64,000 bases of DNA from Oerskovia paurometabola (GTDB lineage: Bacteria > Actinomycetota > Actinomycetes > Actinomycetales > Cellulomonadaceae): the NCBI RefSeq assembly GCF_016907365.1, contig NZ_JAFBBV010000001.1:248001-312000 (forward strand). The letters are read 5' to 3'. This document shows positions 7,859 through 16,793 of this stretch, in pieces. The notes beneath the pieces were generated by a model. It was not told where the DNA came from. It did not search any database and saw only the letters and a list, made by a program, of their open reading frames with translations. Every line of letters starts with the position of its first letter. The first letter of the stretch is position 1. Both the position numbers and the translations under genes were made by a program.

Positions 7859-9289
7859 CTAGCGGCCGATCGACGCGTCCGTCGCGGCGGCGGGGACCCG
7901 GGGCCTCGACATCGCGACGGCGGTCACGATCGCTCCGACCAGGGCGAGGATCCCCGCCCCGACGAACGCGGCCGAGTAGCCCTGCGTGAGCTCGACCCGC
8001 GAGGGGCCGGTGCCGGACACGACGTAGACGATGGCCGTGAGCGCCGCGAGCCCGAGCGCGGACCCGATCTGGTAGCTCGTGCTCACGAGACCCGACGCCA
8101 CGCCCGTCTCGGCCGCCGGTGCGGCGTTGATGGCCGTGCCGAGCGAGGGGACGAACGCGAGGGACATGCCGAGCGCGGCCAGGAGCGAGGCGGGCAGGAC
8201 GTCGACGGCGTAGCTGCCGTCAGGGCGGACGAACGAGAGCCAGACGAGCCCGGCCGCGAGCAGCAGGAGGCCCGACACGATGAGGGACTTCGCGCCGAAC
8301 CTCTCCTGGAGCCGGGGAGCCAGGGCGAGCATGACGAGGACGACGAGCCCGGTCATCGGCAGGAGCGCGGCGCCGGCGGCGAAGGCGCTCGCCCCGAGGA
8401 CCTGCTGCAGGTACAGGTTCAGGAAGAACCACATCGAGACCCACGCGGCACCGAGCAGGAGCTGGGCACCGTTCGCGGCGCCGAGCAGCGGCGCGCGCAG
8501 CAGACCGAGGCGGAGCAGAGGGTTGCGGCTGCGTGCCTGGATGACGAAGAAGAGCACGAGCAGGACGACGCCGGCGGACAGGGCGCCGAGGGTGGGCAGC
8601 GTGAGCCAACCGACCTCCGGGGCGTTGACGACCGCGTAGACGACGGCCGCGAGCCCGGCCGTCACGGTGAGTGCACCCGCGACGTCGATCGACCCCGACG
8701 CCTTCTTCTCGGTGCGCGGGAGCGTCGACGAGGTGAATGCGAGCACGAGGAGCGCGATCGGGACGGTGACGTAGAAGACCCAGGGCCAGCTCGCGTACTC
8801 GGTGAGGACTCCGCCGAGGAAGACTCCCGCGCTGCCTCCGACGGGTGCGGCCGCGCCGTAGACGGCGAAGGCCTTCGGCAGGTCGCGCGTGCCGCCGAAG
8901 AGCATCATCAGCAGGGTCAGTGCGGCGGGCGCGATCATCGCCGATCCCGCCCCTTGGATCGCACGGCCGGCGATCTCGAGCCCGATGGTGCTCGCGGCTC
9001 CCGCGAGGACCGACCCGACGATCAGCACGAGCCAGCCGAGCACGAAGATCTTGCGTGCACCGAAGACGTCGGCGAGGCGACCTCCCAGCAGGAGCAGGCC
9101 GCCGAAGGCGACCACGTAGGCGTTGAACACCCAGGACAGGGACTCGGGCGTGAAGCCGAGGTCGCGCTGAATGTCGGGCAGGGCGACGCCGATGATCGAC
9201 GTGTCCATGATGACGACGAACTGCGCCGTGGCGATGAGCGCGAGGCCGAGCCACCGCTTCGCCGGCGACAGTGGTGGATGGGTAGACAT
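7859..9289 (-). CDS. MFS transporter, 14-TM DHA2 drug/ion efflux type
   Basis: Drug:proton antiporter-like membrane protein of 476 residues and about 14 helices. Family marks: MDTSIIGVALPDIQRDLG near residue 28, the WVFNAYVV segment, GGRLADVFGARK (motif A) near 70, and antiporter motif C further on. I chose the ATG at 9287-9289 because AGGAGGAGAT precedes it; the longer open frame upstream runs into the promoter. Its promoter has a CsoR-like palindrome exactly in the spacer, so copper-inducible expression is expected. Whether it exports copper, a copper complex or drugs is unknown. Confidence 0.88.
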   Translation of the reverse strand: MSTHPPLSPAKRWLGLALIATAQFVVIMDTSIIGVALPDIQRDLGFTPESLSWVFNAYVVAFGGLLLLGGRLADVFGARKIFVLGWLVLIVGSVLAGAASTIGLEIAGRAIQGAGSAMIAPAALTLLMMLFGGTRDLPKAFAVYGAAAPVGGSAGVFLGGVLTEYASWPWVFYVTVPIALLVLAFTSSTLPRTEKKASGSIDVAGALTVTAGLAAVVYAVVNAPEVGWLTLPTLGALSAGVVLLVLFFVIQARSRNPLLRLGLLRAPLLGAANGAQLLLGAAWVSMWFFLNLYLQQVLGASAFAAGAALLPMTGLVVLVMLALAPRLQERFGAKSLIVSGLLLLAAGLVWLSFVRPDGSYAVDVLPASLLAALGMSLAFVPSLGTAINAAPAAETGVASGLVSTSYQIGSALGLAALTAIVYVVSGTGPSRVELTQGYSAAFVGAGILALVGAIVTAVAMSRPRVPAAATDASIGR

Positions 9290-9335
9290 GAGATCTCCTC
9301 CTGAGGGACGGCCGGCAGGCCCGGCGTCGGCAAAA

Positions 9336-9364
9336 GGTATACCCATGGGGGGTATGGGTGTCAA
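9336..9364 (-). promoter_or_regulatory. copper-type promoter of the MFS-usp-AhpD genes
   Basis: On the minus strand: -35 TTGACA (9359-9364), exactly 17 bases, then -10 TATACC (9336-9341). A CsoR-like palindrome TACCC-ATGG-GGGTA (9340-9354) fills the spacer, an ideal repressor position. Confidence 0.75.
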
Positions 9365-9410
9365 CACTCCCCGATGTCGTTGGCGCGCCGTGGGGCGTGC
9401 TGCGGACTAG

Positions 9411-9425
9411 TACCCCGTAGGGGTA
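9411..9425. promoter_or_regulatory. CsoR-type operator, isolated copy
   Basis: Perfect palindrome TACCCC-GTA-GGGGTA between the two divergent promoters, about 70 bases from the MFS promoter site. Matches the other three copies in the region. Confidence 0.65.
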
Positions 9426-9494
9426 TTCGCCGTCACGCCTGGCCGACACTCCGCGCGCTTCGCCCGACCCCTCGCCCCGACCGGGGACCCGTGC

Positions 9495-9523
9495 TTGCGG
9501 GATACCCCCTCGGGGTATATGTT
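9495..9523 (+). promoter_or_regulatory. copper-type promoter of copZ-copA operon
   Basis: -35 TTGCGG (9495-9500), 17-base spacer, -10 TATGTT (9518-9523). The spacer is occupied by the palindrome ATACCCC-CTC-GGGGTAT (9502-9518). Confidence 0.7.
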
Positions 9524-9550
9524 CGAGAGAGAGATACCCGGTAGGGGTAT
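9502..9550. promoter_or_regulatory. tandem CsoR-type operators
   Basis: Two palindromes, 9502-9518 and 9534-9550 (ATACCCG-GTA-GGGGTAT), with centres 32 bases apart, about three helical turns, so bound repressors would lie on the same face. The first covers the promoter spacer, the second lies just after the expected start of transcription. The consensus matches known CsoR sites (ATACCCC-N3-GGGGTAT). Confidence 0.8.
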
Positions 9551-9577
9551 CCGATCTCACGAGAGGAAGGCTCCGCC

Positions 9578-9784
9578 ATGGCCACGAACGAGTACCAGGT
9601 GACGGGCATGACGTGCGGGCACTGCGAGCTGTCGATCCGCGAGGAGGTCGGACAGGTCGCCGGGGTCGAGGACATCCAGGTCAGCGCGCAGACGGGACGG
9701 CTCGTGGTGACGGGCCCCGTCGACGACGCGCAGGTCCTGGCCGCCGTCGAGGAGGCCGGCTACTCGGCGGTGCGGTCCGCATGA
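9578..9784 (+). CDS. copZ: CopZ-like copper chaperone (HMA domain)
   Basis: Sixty-eight-residue cytoplasmic metallochaperone: a single ferredoxin-like heavy-metal-associated domain with the metal-binding GMTCGHC loop near residues 9-15 and the usual C-terminal AGYSAV. It should carry Cu(I) to the CopA ATPase encoded two genes downstream. Start ATG follows a GAGAGGAAGG ribosome-binding site and the tandem CsoR-type operators. Overlaps the next gene by ATGA, indicating translational coupling. Confidence 0.93.
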   Translation: MATNEYQVTGMTCGHCELSIREEVGQVAGVEDIQVSAQTGRLVVTGPVDDAQVLAAVEEAGYSAVRSA

Positions 9785-10737
9785 GGACGGGCGCACGACT
9801 GACCCTCTACGGCCTCGGGCTCGTGGTGGCCTTCGGGGGTGCGTACGGCGTCGCCGGGGCCGTCGTGCCCGAGAGCGCCGTCGTCGGCTGGACCGAAGGG
9901 AGCGAGATGAACGAGCACGGGGAAGAGCACGGTGCGGCGAGCACCGGAGCGGCGGGCGGTGCCGCGAGCGGGGTGAAGGGACTCGCGCTCGACGTCGACG
10001 GATACGCGCTGTCGACCGTCGACGCGCCCGCCGGGGTCGGCGATCCCGGGGAGCTGAGGTTCCAGGTCCAGGACCACGCAGGCACCCCGGTGACGGAGTA
10101 CACGACCGCGCACGAGAAGGACCTGCACCTGATCGTCGTCCGGTCGGACGGCAGCCAGTTCCGGCACGTCCACCCCGTCCTGGACGAGGCATCGGGCACC
10201 TGGTCGACGCCGTGGGAGTGGGCGGCGGCCGGCAGCTATCGCGTCTTCGCCGACTTCACGCCGACGGGCGCGGACGAGTCCGCCCGCACGGTGACCCGCA
10301 CGGTCCAGGTGGCCGGGGACCTCGTGCCCGTCGAGCAGCAGCCGACCCGGACCGCCCAGGTCGGCGGCTACACCGTGACCGTCGACGGCGAGCTGGTGGC
10401 AGGCACCTCGAGCGACCTCACCTTCACGGTCACCCGCGACGGCGAGCTCGTCACGGTCCTGGAGCCGTACCTGGGAGCGTTCGGCCACCTCGTCGCCCTG
10501 CGAGACGGCGACCTCGCCTACCTGCACGTCCACGCCGAGGGCGCGGACCCGGAGGCCGGGCAGACGACCGGGCCGGACATCGCCTTCGCCGCCGAGGCCC
10601 CGACCGCGGGCCGCTACCTGCTGTACCTGGACTTCCAGGTCGACGGCCAGGTCCACACCGCCGAGCTCGTGCTCGACGCCGCTCCTGGCGCCGACCCCAC
10701 GGACCCCGAGGGCGGATCGCACCCGGAGGGGCACTGA
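9781..10737 (+). CDS. membrane-anchored/exported His-rich copper-associated protein
   Basis: 318-residue protein with an N-terminal hydrophobic segment (residues 8-30) that acts as signal or anchor, then a His/Glu-rich linker (NEHGEEHG). The rest holds two similar beta domains, each with an HL...R.DG...HVH motif and an AGxYR/AGRYL...DF strand (FRHVHP near residue 122; [10 protein letters not shown] near 245). It ends in a His-containing tail (HPEGH). Unnamed proteins of this type are common beside actinobacterial CopA genes; extracytoplasmic copper binding is inferred from histidines and context. Start is the ATG overlapping the copZ stop. Confidence 0.75.
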   Translation: MRTGARLTLYGLGLVVAFGGAYGVAGAVVPESAVVGWTEGSEMNEHGEEHGAASTGAAGGAASGVKGLALDVDGYALSTVDAPAGVGDPGELRFQVQDHAGTPVTEYTTAHEKDLHLIVVRSDGSQFRHVHPVLDEASGTWSTPWEWAAAGSYRVFADFTPTGADESARTVTRTVQVAGDLVPVEQQPTRTAQVGGYTVTVDGELVAGTSSDLTFTVTRDGELVTVLEPYLGAFGHLVALRDGDLAYLHVHAEGADPEAGQTTGPDIAFAAEAPTAGRYLLYLDFQVDGQVHTAELVLDAAPGADPTDPEGGSHPEGH

Positions 10738-10783
10738 CCGAGAGGTCGGGCCCTTTCCCACCAGCCGAGAGAAGGAACTGCAC

Positions 10784-13054
10784 ATGAGCACATCAGCGCC
10801 TCCGGGCGTGATCACAGGCGTCGAGCTGGAGATCGGCGGCATGACCTGCGCCTCCTGCGCCATGCGGATCGAGAAGAAGCTGAACAAGCTCGACGGCGTG
10901 GTCGCGACCGTGAACTACGCGACCGAGAAGGCCAAGGTGACGGTCCCGGACGGGTACGACCCGGCGCTGCTGATCGCCGAGGTCGAGAAGACCGGGTACA
11001 CCGCCGCGCTGCCCGTGCCCCGGGGCGCGAAGAAGGACGGTGCGTCCTCCGGCGGGGGAGAGGGCGAGGACCCCGAGCTGACCTCGCTGCGCAACCGGCT
11101 GGTCGGCGCGATCGTGCTGACCGTGCCGGTCATCGCGATGGCCATGGTCCCGGCGTGGCAGTTCACCTACTGGCAGTGGGCCTCGCTCGCGCTGGCCGCT
11201 CCCGTGATCGTGTGGGCGGCGTGGCCGTTCCACAAGGCGGCGTGGGCGAACCTCAAGCACGGCACCGCGACGATGGACACGCTCATCTCGATGGGCACGT
11301 CCGCGGCGTTCCTGTGGTCGCTGTACGCGCTGTTCCTCGGTACGGCGGGCACCCCGGGCATGACGCACCCGTTCGAGCTCGCGCTGGCGCCCTCCGACGG
11401 CGCGGCGAACATCTACCTCGAGGTGGGTGCCGGGGTCACGATGTTCATCCTTGCCGGCCGGTACTTCGAGAAGCGCTCCAAGAAGCAGGCCGGTGCGGCG
11501 CTGCGCGCGCTGCTCGAGCTCGGCGCGAAGGAGGTCTCTGTCCTGCGCGGAGCCGTCGAGACGAAGATCCCCGTCGAGGACCTGCAGGTCGGTGACGAGT
11601 TCGTCGTCCGCCCGGGCGAGAAGATCGCCACCGACGGCGTGGTGGTCACGGGCACGTCCGCCGTCGACGAGTCCATGCTCACGGGGGAGTCCGTGCCGGT
11701 CGAGGTCTCCGCAGGAGACACCGTCACGGGCGCCACGACGAACGCGGGCGGGCGGCTCGTGGTCCGTGCGACCCGGATCGGGTCGGACACGCAGCTCGCG
11801 CAGATGGCCAGGCTCGTCGAGGACGCCCAGACCGGCAAGGCCGAGGTACAGCGCCTGGCCGACAGGATCTCGGGCGTGTTCGTGCCGATCGTGATCGTGA
11901 TCGCGGCCGCCGCCCTCGGGGGCTGGCTGGGTGCAGGGTTCCCCGTGAGCGCGGCCTTCACCGCGGCGGTCGCGGTCCTCGTGATCGCCTGCCCCTGCGC
12001 GCTCGGGCTGGCTACCCCGACGGCGCTCCTGGTCGGCACCGGGCGCGGCGCGCAGATGGGCGTGCTCATCAAGGGCCCGGAGGTGCTCGAGTCCACCCGC
12101 AAGATCGACACCGTCGTGCTGGACAAGACCGGCACGGTCACGACCGGCAAGATGACGCTGGTCGACGTGGTCGTCGAGCCCGGCACGGACCGCACCGAGC
12201 TGCTCCGCCTGGCCGGCGCGCTCGAGGACGCCTCCGAGCACCCGATCGCGCAGGCGATCGCCAAGGGTGCGACGCAGGAGGTCGGCACGCTCCTCGCTCC
12301 CGAGGACTTCGCGAACATCGAGGGCAAGGGCGTGCAGGGCGTCGTCGACGGCCACGCCGTCCTGGTGGGCCGCGAGTCGTTGCTCGCCGAGTGGTCCCAG
12401 GAGCTGAGCCCGGCGCTCGCGGCCACCAAGGCGCGCGCCGAGGGCGAGGGCAAGACGGTCGTCGCCGTGGGCTGGGACGGTCGGGCGCGAGGCGTCCTCG
12501 TCGTGGCCGACACGGTCAAGCCGACGAGCGCCGAGGCGATCGCCCAGCTCAAGTCGATCGGCCTGACCCCTGTGCTCCTCACCGGTGACAACGAGGCCGT
12601 GGCCCGGCAGATCGCCGCGGAGGTGGGCATCGACGAGGTCATCGCCGAGGTCCTCCCCCAGGACAAGGTCGACGTCGTCACCCGTCTGCAGGGCGAGGGA
12701 AAGGTCGTCGCGATGATCGGCGACGGCGTCAACGACGCCCCGGCCCTCGCCCAGGCGGACCTGGGTCTCGCCATGGGCACCGGTGCCGACGTCGCGATCG
12801 AGGCGTCCGACATCACCCTGGTGCGCGGTGACCTGCGCAGCGCGGTGGACGCCATCCGTCTGTCCCGCAAGACGCTCGGAACGATCAAGACCAACCTGTT
12901 CTGGGCCTTCGCCTACAACGTCGCGGCCATCCCCGTCGCGGCGCTCGGCATGCTCAACCCCATGCTCGCAGGGGCCGCGATGGCGCTGTCGAGCGTCTTC
13001 GTCGTGGGCAACAGCCTGCGCCTGCGCGGGTTCCGGAGCGTCGCCAGGTCGTGA
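10784..13054 (+). CDS. copA: Cu(I)-translocating P1B-type ATPase
   Basis: Copper efflux pump of 756 residues. N-terminal HMA domain with C22-x-x-C25 (GMTCASC), eight expected helices, the P1B-1 signature CPC in helix 6 (about residues 402-404, followed by [11 protein letters not shown]), phosphorylation site DKTGT (about 447), nucleotide-domain SEHPIA and hinge GDGVNDAP (about 645). All catalytic residues are intact. Ribosome-binding site GAGAAGGA precedes the ATG. Third gene of the operon after copZ and the His-rich protein, under CsoR-type operators. Exports cytoplasmic Cu(I) at the cost of ATP. Confidence 0.96.
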   Translation: MSTSAPPGVITGVELEIGGMTCASCAMRIEKKLNKLDGVVATVNYATEKAKVTVPDGYDPALLIAEVEKTGYTAALPVPRGAKKDGASSGGGEGEDPELTSLRNRLVGAIVLTVPVIAMAMVPAWQFTYWQWASLALAAPVIVWAAWPFHKAAWANLKHGTATMDTLISMGTSAAFLWSLYALFLGTAGTPGMTHPFELALAPSDGAANIYLEVGAGVTMFILAGRYFEKRSKKQAGAALRALLELGAKEVSVLRGAVETKIPVEDLQVGDEFVVRPGEKIATDGVVVTGTSAVDESMLTGESVPVEVSAGDTVTGATTNAGGRLVVRATRIGSDTQLAQMARLVEDAQTGKAEVQRLADRISGVFVPIVIVIAAAALGGWLGAGFPVSAAFTAAVAVLVIACPCALGLATPTALLVGTGRGAQMGVLIKGPEVLESTRKIDTVVLDKTGTVTTGKMTLVDVVVEPGTDRTELLRLAGALEDASEHPIAQAIAKGATQEVGTLLAPEDFANIEGKGVQGVVDGHAVLVGRESLLAEWSQELSPALAATKARAEGEGKTVVAVGWDGRARGVLVVADTVKPTSAEAIAQLKSIGLTPVLLTGDNEAVARQIAAEVGIDEVIAEVLPQDKVDVVTRLQGEGKVVAMIGDGVNDAPALAQADLGLAMGTGADVAIEASDITLVRGDLRSAVDAIRLSRKTLGTIKTNLFWAFAYNVAAIPVAALGMLNPMLAGAAMALSSVFVVGNSLRLRGFRSVARS

Positions 13055-13107
13055 CCTCCCCGAACCCACACCACCACCCACAGGAAGCACGAAGGGAACC
13101 ACTCACG

Positions 13108-13374
13108 ATGGCGAACGAATCTCAGGCCGGCTGTTGCAGCACCGGTGCGTCCACCCCCGCGGGAGCGGGTGACGGCACCGAGAACCTGCTCGGGGCCGCG
13201 AGCGACGACATGACCACCTGCCCGGTCATGGTCGGCAGCCCCGTCAGCAAGAAGGCGGCCGAGGCGACCGGCCTGTACCGGGACCACGAGGGCGAGCGGT
13301 ACTACTTCTGCTGCGCCGGATGCGGTCCGGCCTTCGACTCGGACCCCGCGAAGTACGCCGCGAACATGGCGTAG
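13108..13374 (+). CDS. YHS-domain small metal-binding protein
   Basis: 88 residues. The N-terminus carries a CC pair (QAGCCSTG); the C-terminal half is a YHS/TRASH-like domain with CPVMVG...SKKAAEATG and YYFCCAGCGPAFDSDP. YHS domains accompany metal ATPases and are thought to bind Cu or other soft metals. The ATG at 13108 follows GAAGGGA; upstream in-frame codons lie in the intergenic region. Last gene before a strong terminator, 53 bases after copA, so likely the end of the copper operon. Confidence 0.85.
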   Translation: MANESQAGCCSTGASTPAGAGDGTENLLGAASDDMTTCPVMVGSPVSKKAAEATGLYRDHEGERYYFCCAGCGPAFDSDPAKYAANMA

Positions 13375-13385
13375 CGACGTGGACA

Positions 13386-13423
13386 CGGGGTCCGCGGCCC
13401 GCCCTCAGGCGCCGCGGACCCCG
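13386..13423 (+). terminator. strong terminator ending the copZ-copA-YHS operon
   Basis: Thirteen-base perfect stem (13386-13398 with 13411-13423), 12-nt loop, beginning 12 bases after the YHS stop codon. Confidence 0.75.
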
Positions 13424-13524
13424 CTCGTCGCGCTCGCCACCGGACACTCGCACCTCGCCGCTCGTCCGACGACGCACGCCCCCGCATGCGTGGAGCCCTC
13501 ACCCGAACCTGGAGAACGCACCCC

Positions 13525-14676
13525 ATGACCGCACCCCACGCCGTGATCCTCGGGGCAGGCTCGGCCGGTACGGCCGCCGCCCGAACCCTCGCCGGTCAGG
13601 GCGACGTCCGGACGACCGTCGTCGGACGGACCGACGAGATCCCGTACTCGCGGATGCTCGTCAAGAACGTCGCCTACGGCCAGGCCGCCCCCGAGCTGAC
13701 CCGGTTGCCCACGCCGCACGGCGAGCTCGTCACCGACACCGCCGAGCGCGTCGACCCCGCGACCCACGAGGTCCACCTGGCCTCGGGGACCACGATCACC
13801 TACGACGTGCTCCTCGTCGCGACCGGGAGCCGGCCGCGAGGCCTCGACCCCGACGTCGCGGGCGTGGAGCGCGCCGTCCGGGAGCGGCGCCTGCTCACCC
13901 TGCACTCGCTCGACGACGCCGTTCGTGTCCGGGAGGCGATCGCGGCCCACGGGGAGCCCGCGCGCGTCGCGATCTACGGCGGCGGGCTGATCGCGTCCGA
14001 GACCGCCTCGACGCTCTGGTCGCAGGGGCACCGGGTCAGCCTCGTCGCCCGCAGCCGGGTCCCTGGGGTGGCCGCCTTCGGGCGGCCGGTCGCCGAGCGC
14101 GTCGCCGCCGACCACGCGTCCCGGGTGACCACGTACTTCGGTCACACCGTTCGTCGCGTCCTCACGACGCCGAGGTCGACGGTCGTGACCCTCGACGACG
14201 GGACCGACCTCGAGGTCGACCTCCTCGTGGTCGCGCTCGGCACGACCCCCGTCGCACCCTCCCCGTGGCGTGACGGGGTCGCGGTCGACGACCGGCTCCG
14301 TGTGTCCGGTCCCGGGGCCGTGTACGCGGCCGGCGGTGTCGCCGTGCATCACGACGACCATCTCGGGACGTGGCGCATCGACCACTGGGAGGACAGCGCC
14401 GCGCAGGGGGTGCACGCCGTGCGGACCGCGCTGCACGACCTCGACCGTGGCGAGGACCCGGGACCGTACCGGCCCCGCAGCACGTACCTGGCCATGATCC
14501 ACGGGCGCATGATCTCGGGGGTCGGGTACACGGGGCGTCCGGGGACGCCCGTCGCGCAGAGCGACGAGCTCGTGGTCCTGCACGACCAGGACGGCACGGT
14601 CGTCGGGGTCAGCGGAATCGAAGCCGTGGGCGAGATCTACGGGTGGGGCAGCCGCCTCCACGAGGCGCGCGCCTAG
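13525..14676 (+). CDS. FAD-dependent NAD(P)H oxidoreductase (pyridine nucleotide-disulfide fold)
   Basis: 383-residue flavoprotein. FAD-binding GAGSAGTAAA near residue 9, a second dinucleotide (NADH) motif IYGGGLIASE near 151-160, the ATG motif (VATGSRPRG), and the late FAD motif VYAAGGVA near 267. No redox CxxC is present, so it resembles ferredoxin/rubredoxin/NirB-type reductases rather than disulfide reductases. Start ATG 13525 is preceded by GGAGAA. It follows the copper terminator and abuts the next MFS gene with no gap. Partner and substrate unknown. Confidence 0.85.
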   Translation: MTAPHAVILGAGSAGTAAARTLAGQGDVRTTVVGRTDEIPYSRMLVKNVAYGQAAPELTRLPTPHGELVTDTAERVDPATHEVHLASGTTITYDVLLVATGSRPRGLDPDVAGVERAVRERRLLTLHSLDDAVRVREAIAAHGEPARVAIYGGGLIASETASTLWSQGHRVSLVARSRVPGVAAFGRPVAERVAADHASRVTTYFGHTVRRVLTTPRSTVVTLDDGTDLEVDLLVVALGTTPVAPSPWRDGVAVDDRLRVSGPGAVYAAGGVAVHHDDHLGTWRIDHWEDSAAQGVHAVRTALHDLDRGEDPGPYRPRSTYLAMIHGRMISGVGYTGRPGTPVAQSDELVVLHDQDGTVVGVSGIEAVGEIYGWGSRLHEARA

Positions 14677-15939
14677 ATGCAGTCCTTCACCACCGGGGCA
14701 CGGCGCCGGGGCTCTCGTCTGGCGATCGTCGCGACGTTCCTGCTCATGGTCGCGGCGAGCGCGCCCTCTCCCTTCTACCCGGAGCTGACCGACCGGCTCG
14801 GGCTCGTCCCGGTCGCGACGACGTCGGTCTTCGCCGTCTACGCGTTCACGATGCTCGGTGCGCTTCTCGTCGCAGGTGGTGTCTCCGACGTGGTGGGACG
14901 CCGTCCCGTCGTCACCGCGGGCTCCCTGGTGCTCGTCGCCAGCCTCGTGCTGTTCCGGGAGGCGGACAGCCTGGCCGCGCTCCTCCTGGCCAGGTCGCTC
15001 CAGGGTGCCGCGGCCGGTCTGCTGCTCCCGGCGTTGTCCGCCATGGTGGTCGACCTCGTCTCTCCGCGGCGTCCGGGGGCAGCGGCGCTGTGGAACACGG
15101 TCGCGCCCATGACCGGGCTGGGGACGGGGGCGCTCGCGGCGGCGCTCGCGCTCGACCACGCGAGCGAGCCCGCCGACGTCGTGTTCGGCGCGCTCGCCGT
15201 GAGCTTCCTCGGTGTCGCCGTCCTCGTCTGGTCGACCCCGGACGTCGTGCGAGTCCCCGCCGGACGGGCGCGGCGGGCCGTCCCGCGGCTCGCCGTGCCC
15301 CCGCACGTGCGTCGGCGGCTGGCGGTGGCGACCCCCGCGATCATCGCGAGCTGGGCGACGAACGGGCTCTTCCTCGCGCTCGGGTCGTCGGTCGTCGCGA
15401 GCGAGCTCGGTGCGACGACGCACGTCCGGCAGAGCATCAGCATCTGCGTGTTCGCGCTCTCGGGGATCGTGGCGTCCGTCGCGCTCCGGCGACGGTCGGC
15501 CCGGGTCGTCAGCGTCTTCGGCACGTCCGCCCTCGGTGCGGGCACCGCGCTCAGCGCGTCGGCGCTCGCCGTGCATTCCTTTCCGGTCTACGTCGTCGGC
15601 GCCGTCATTCTCGGCGCGGGATTCGGCACGGCATTCATGGGAGTTCTGCGGACATTGATGCCCCGGGTCGCGCCGAGCGAGAGGGCGGCGGTCATGGCCG
15701 TCATGTACACCATCTCCTATCTTGCCTTCGGGGTGCCGTCGATCATTGCCGGGCTTCTTGTCCCGCTCGTCTCGCTCGCGGGGGCGATGACCGTGCTCGC
15801 CACCGTGATCGTCGGGTTGTGCCTGGTCGCGACAGTGGCGCGCCTGCGCGTCCGGGACGACCGGGACGACGGCCGGATTCGGCTTCTCGGTCGGAGGCGC
15901 AGAAATGCGCCGGTCGTGCGCCCTGAGGAAAAGAGGTGA
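14677..15939 (+). CDS. MFS transporter
   Basis: 420-residue, about 12-helix major facilitator protein. Motif A appears as GGVSDVVGRRPV (residues 67-78) and the opening loop as APSPFYPELTDRLG. Starts at the base after the stop of the FAD oxidoreductase, so the pair is translationally coupled. The last third of the gene uses more A/T-ending codons (cattcc, attctc, cttgcc) than its neighbours, which may mark a mosaic origin. Between an oxidoreductase and csoR it may export a metal complex or an oxidised product; substrate unknown. Confidence 0.85.
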   Translation: MQSFTTGARRRGSRLAIVATFLLMVAASAPSPFYPELTDRLGLVPVATTSVFAVYAFTMLGALLVAGGVSDVVGRRPVVTAGSLVLVASLVLFREADSLAALLLARSLQGAAAGLLLPALSAMVVDLVSPRRPGAAALWNTVAPMTGLGTGALAAALALDHASEPADVVFGALAVSFLGVAVLVWSTPDVVRVPAGRARRAVPRLAVPPHVRRRLAVATPAIIASWATNGLFLALGSSVVASELGATTHVRQSISICVFALSGIVASVALRRRSARVVSVFGTSALGAGTALSASALAVHSFPVYVVGAVILGAGFGTAFMGVLRTLMPRVAPSERAAVMAVMYTISYLAFGVPSIIAGLLVPLVSLAGAMTVLATVIVGLCLVATVARLRVRDDRDDGRIRLLGRRRRNAPVVRPEEKR

Positions 15940-16029
15940 TTGATGCCGGCTGATATTGTGTCAAAGGCCCGAGCGTTGGTCGCCACCGATCTCGACATCC
16001 TCGCACCGCCGGAACGTAAGGAATGCACG

Positions 16030-16341
16030 ATGGAAAACTCTCACGAGCCCTCGACGCAGCATCACGGGTACATGAGCGACAAGGAGAACTACCTCAAGCG
16101 CATGGGCCGTATCGAGGGCCAGGCCCGCGGAATCTCCAAGATGATCGACGACGAGAAGTACTGCATCGACATCCTGACGCAGATCAGCGCCCTCACGAGC
16201 GCCCTGGAGGTCGTCGCCCTGGCGCTGCTCGACGACCACCTCAAGCACTGCGTCGTCGACGCGGCCAAGATGGGTGAGGACGCCGGGGCGCTCAAGATCA
16301 AGGAAGCGAGCGACGCGATCGCCCGGCTGGTCCGCTCCTGA
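16030..16341 (+). CDS. csoR: CsoR-family copper-sensing repressor
   Basis: Helical DNA-binding repressor of 103 residues. The family core YLKRMGRIEGQARGI is at 21-35 and the Cu(I) ligands form the C-H-C triad: C45 (KYCIDILTQ), H70 and C74 (HLKHC). Cu(I) binding releases DNA. I chose the ATG at 16030 with AAGGA upstream because relatives begin just before HGY; an in-frame ATG at 15943 with GAGGTG would add 29 atypical residues. The likely targets are the four palindromes at 9340-9550, which match known CsoR sites. No such site lies directly upstream of csoR itself. Confidence 0.93.
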   Translation: MENSHEPSTQHHGYMSDKENYLKRMGRIEGQARGISKMIDDEKYCIDILTQISALTSALEVVALALLDDHLKHCVVDAAKMGEDAGALKIKEASDAIARLVRS

Positions 16342-16423
16342 CCGGTTCCCGACCTCCTGGCCACGCTCCGGCGTCGGGCGGGCCTGCGCTGCGGGACGCG
16401 ACGAGGCGTCCGGAACGACGAAA

Positions 16424-16454
16424 GGCCCGCCTCCTCGTGACGAGGAGGCGGGCC
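16424..16454. terminator. bidirectional terminator csoR / glsB
   Basis: Fourteen-base perfect stem (16424-16437 with 16441-16454) and a 3-nt loop between convergent csoR and the GlsB gene. Confidence 0.75.
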
Positions 16455-16523
16455 TCCGCCCTGGTCACCGCGGCCGGACGGGGCGCGACGGACGCGCGGT
16501 GACGGCCTGGGTGAGCTGTGCGA

Positions 16524-16793
16524 TCAGGCGGTGCGACCGTTGCGGCCGCGGACCGCGCCGTAGATGCCCAGCACGATGACGGAGCCCACGATCGCGAGCA
16601 GCCACGTCTGGATCGAGAAGAACTCCTCGAGGGGAGCCGAGAACAGGACGCTCCCGAGCCAGCCACCGAGCAGCGCGCCGAGGATCCCGAGGAGGATCGT
16701 CATCAGGATCGACCCGGTCTGCTTGCCCGGGAGGATGGCGCGAGCGATGAGTCCGGCGAGCAGTCCCAGAACGATGAATGCGAGGAAACCCAT
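16524..16793 (-). CDS. GlsB/YeaQ/YmgE-family stress membrane protein
   Basis: 89-residue inner-membrane protein with three hydrophobic segments. The family pattern is clear: GLLAGLIARAILPGKQTGS, then GILGALLGGWLGSVLF, then the terminal VIVLGIYGAVRGR. Members are induced in stationary phase and acid/osmotic stress in other bacteria; molecular role unknown. The ATG (16791-16793) has AAAGGAGAA just upstream. The longer open frame running to 17303 is not family-like. Confidence 0.9.
   Translation of the reverse strand: MGFLAFIVLGLLAGLIARAILPGKQTGSILMTILLGILGALLGGWLGSVLFSAPLEEFFSIQTWLLAIVGSVIVLGIYGAVRGRNGRTA

Noticed and set aside
6779..9304. 841-codon plus-strand frame over the AhpD-like, usp and MFS genes
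   Set aside because: Crosses three real genes and their gaps, low-complexity composition, no motif.
10793..13102. 769-codon open frame antisense to copA
   Set aside because: It mirrors copA codon by codon, is His/Arg/Asp-rich with no domain, and has no ribosome-binding site. A typical high-GC antisense shadow.
13405..15576. 723-codon antisense frame over the oxidoreductase and MFS genes
   Set aside because: Arg/Gly/Asp-rich shadow with no domain; the plus-strand genes have full motif sets.
15943..16029. N-terminal extension of csoR
   Set aside because: In frame and with its own GAGGTG, but the added residues are unlike CsoR proteins and an AAGGA site precedes the ATG at 16030.
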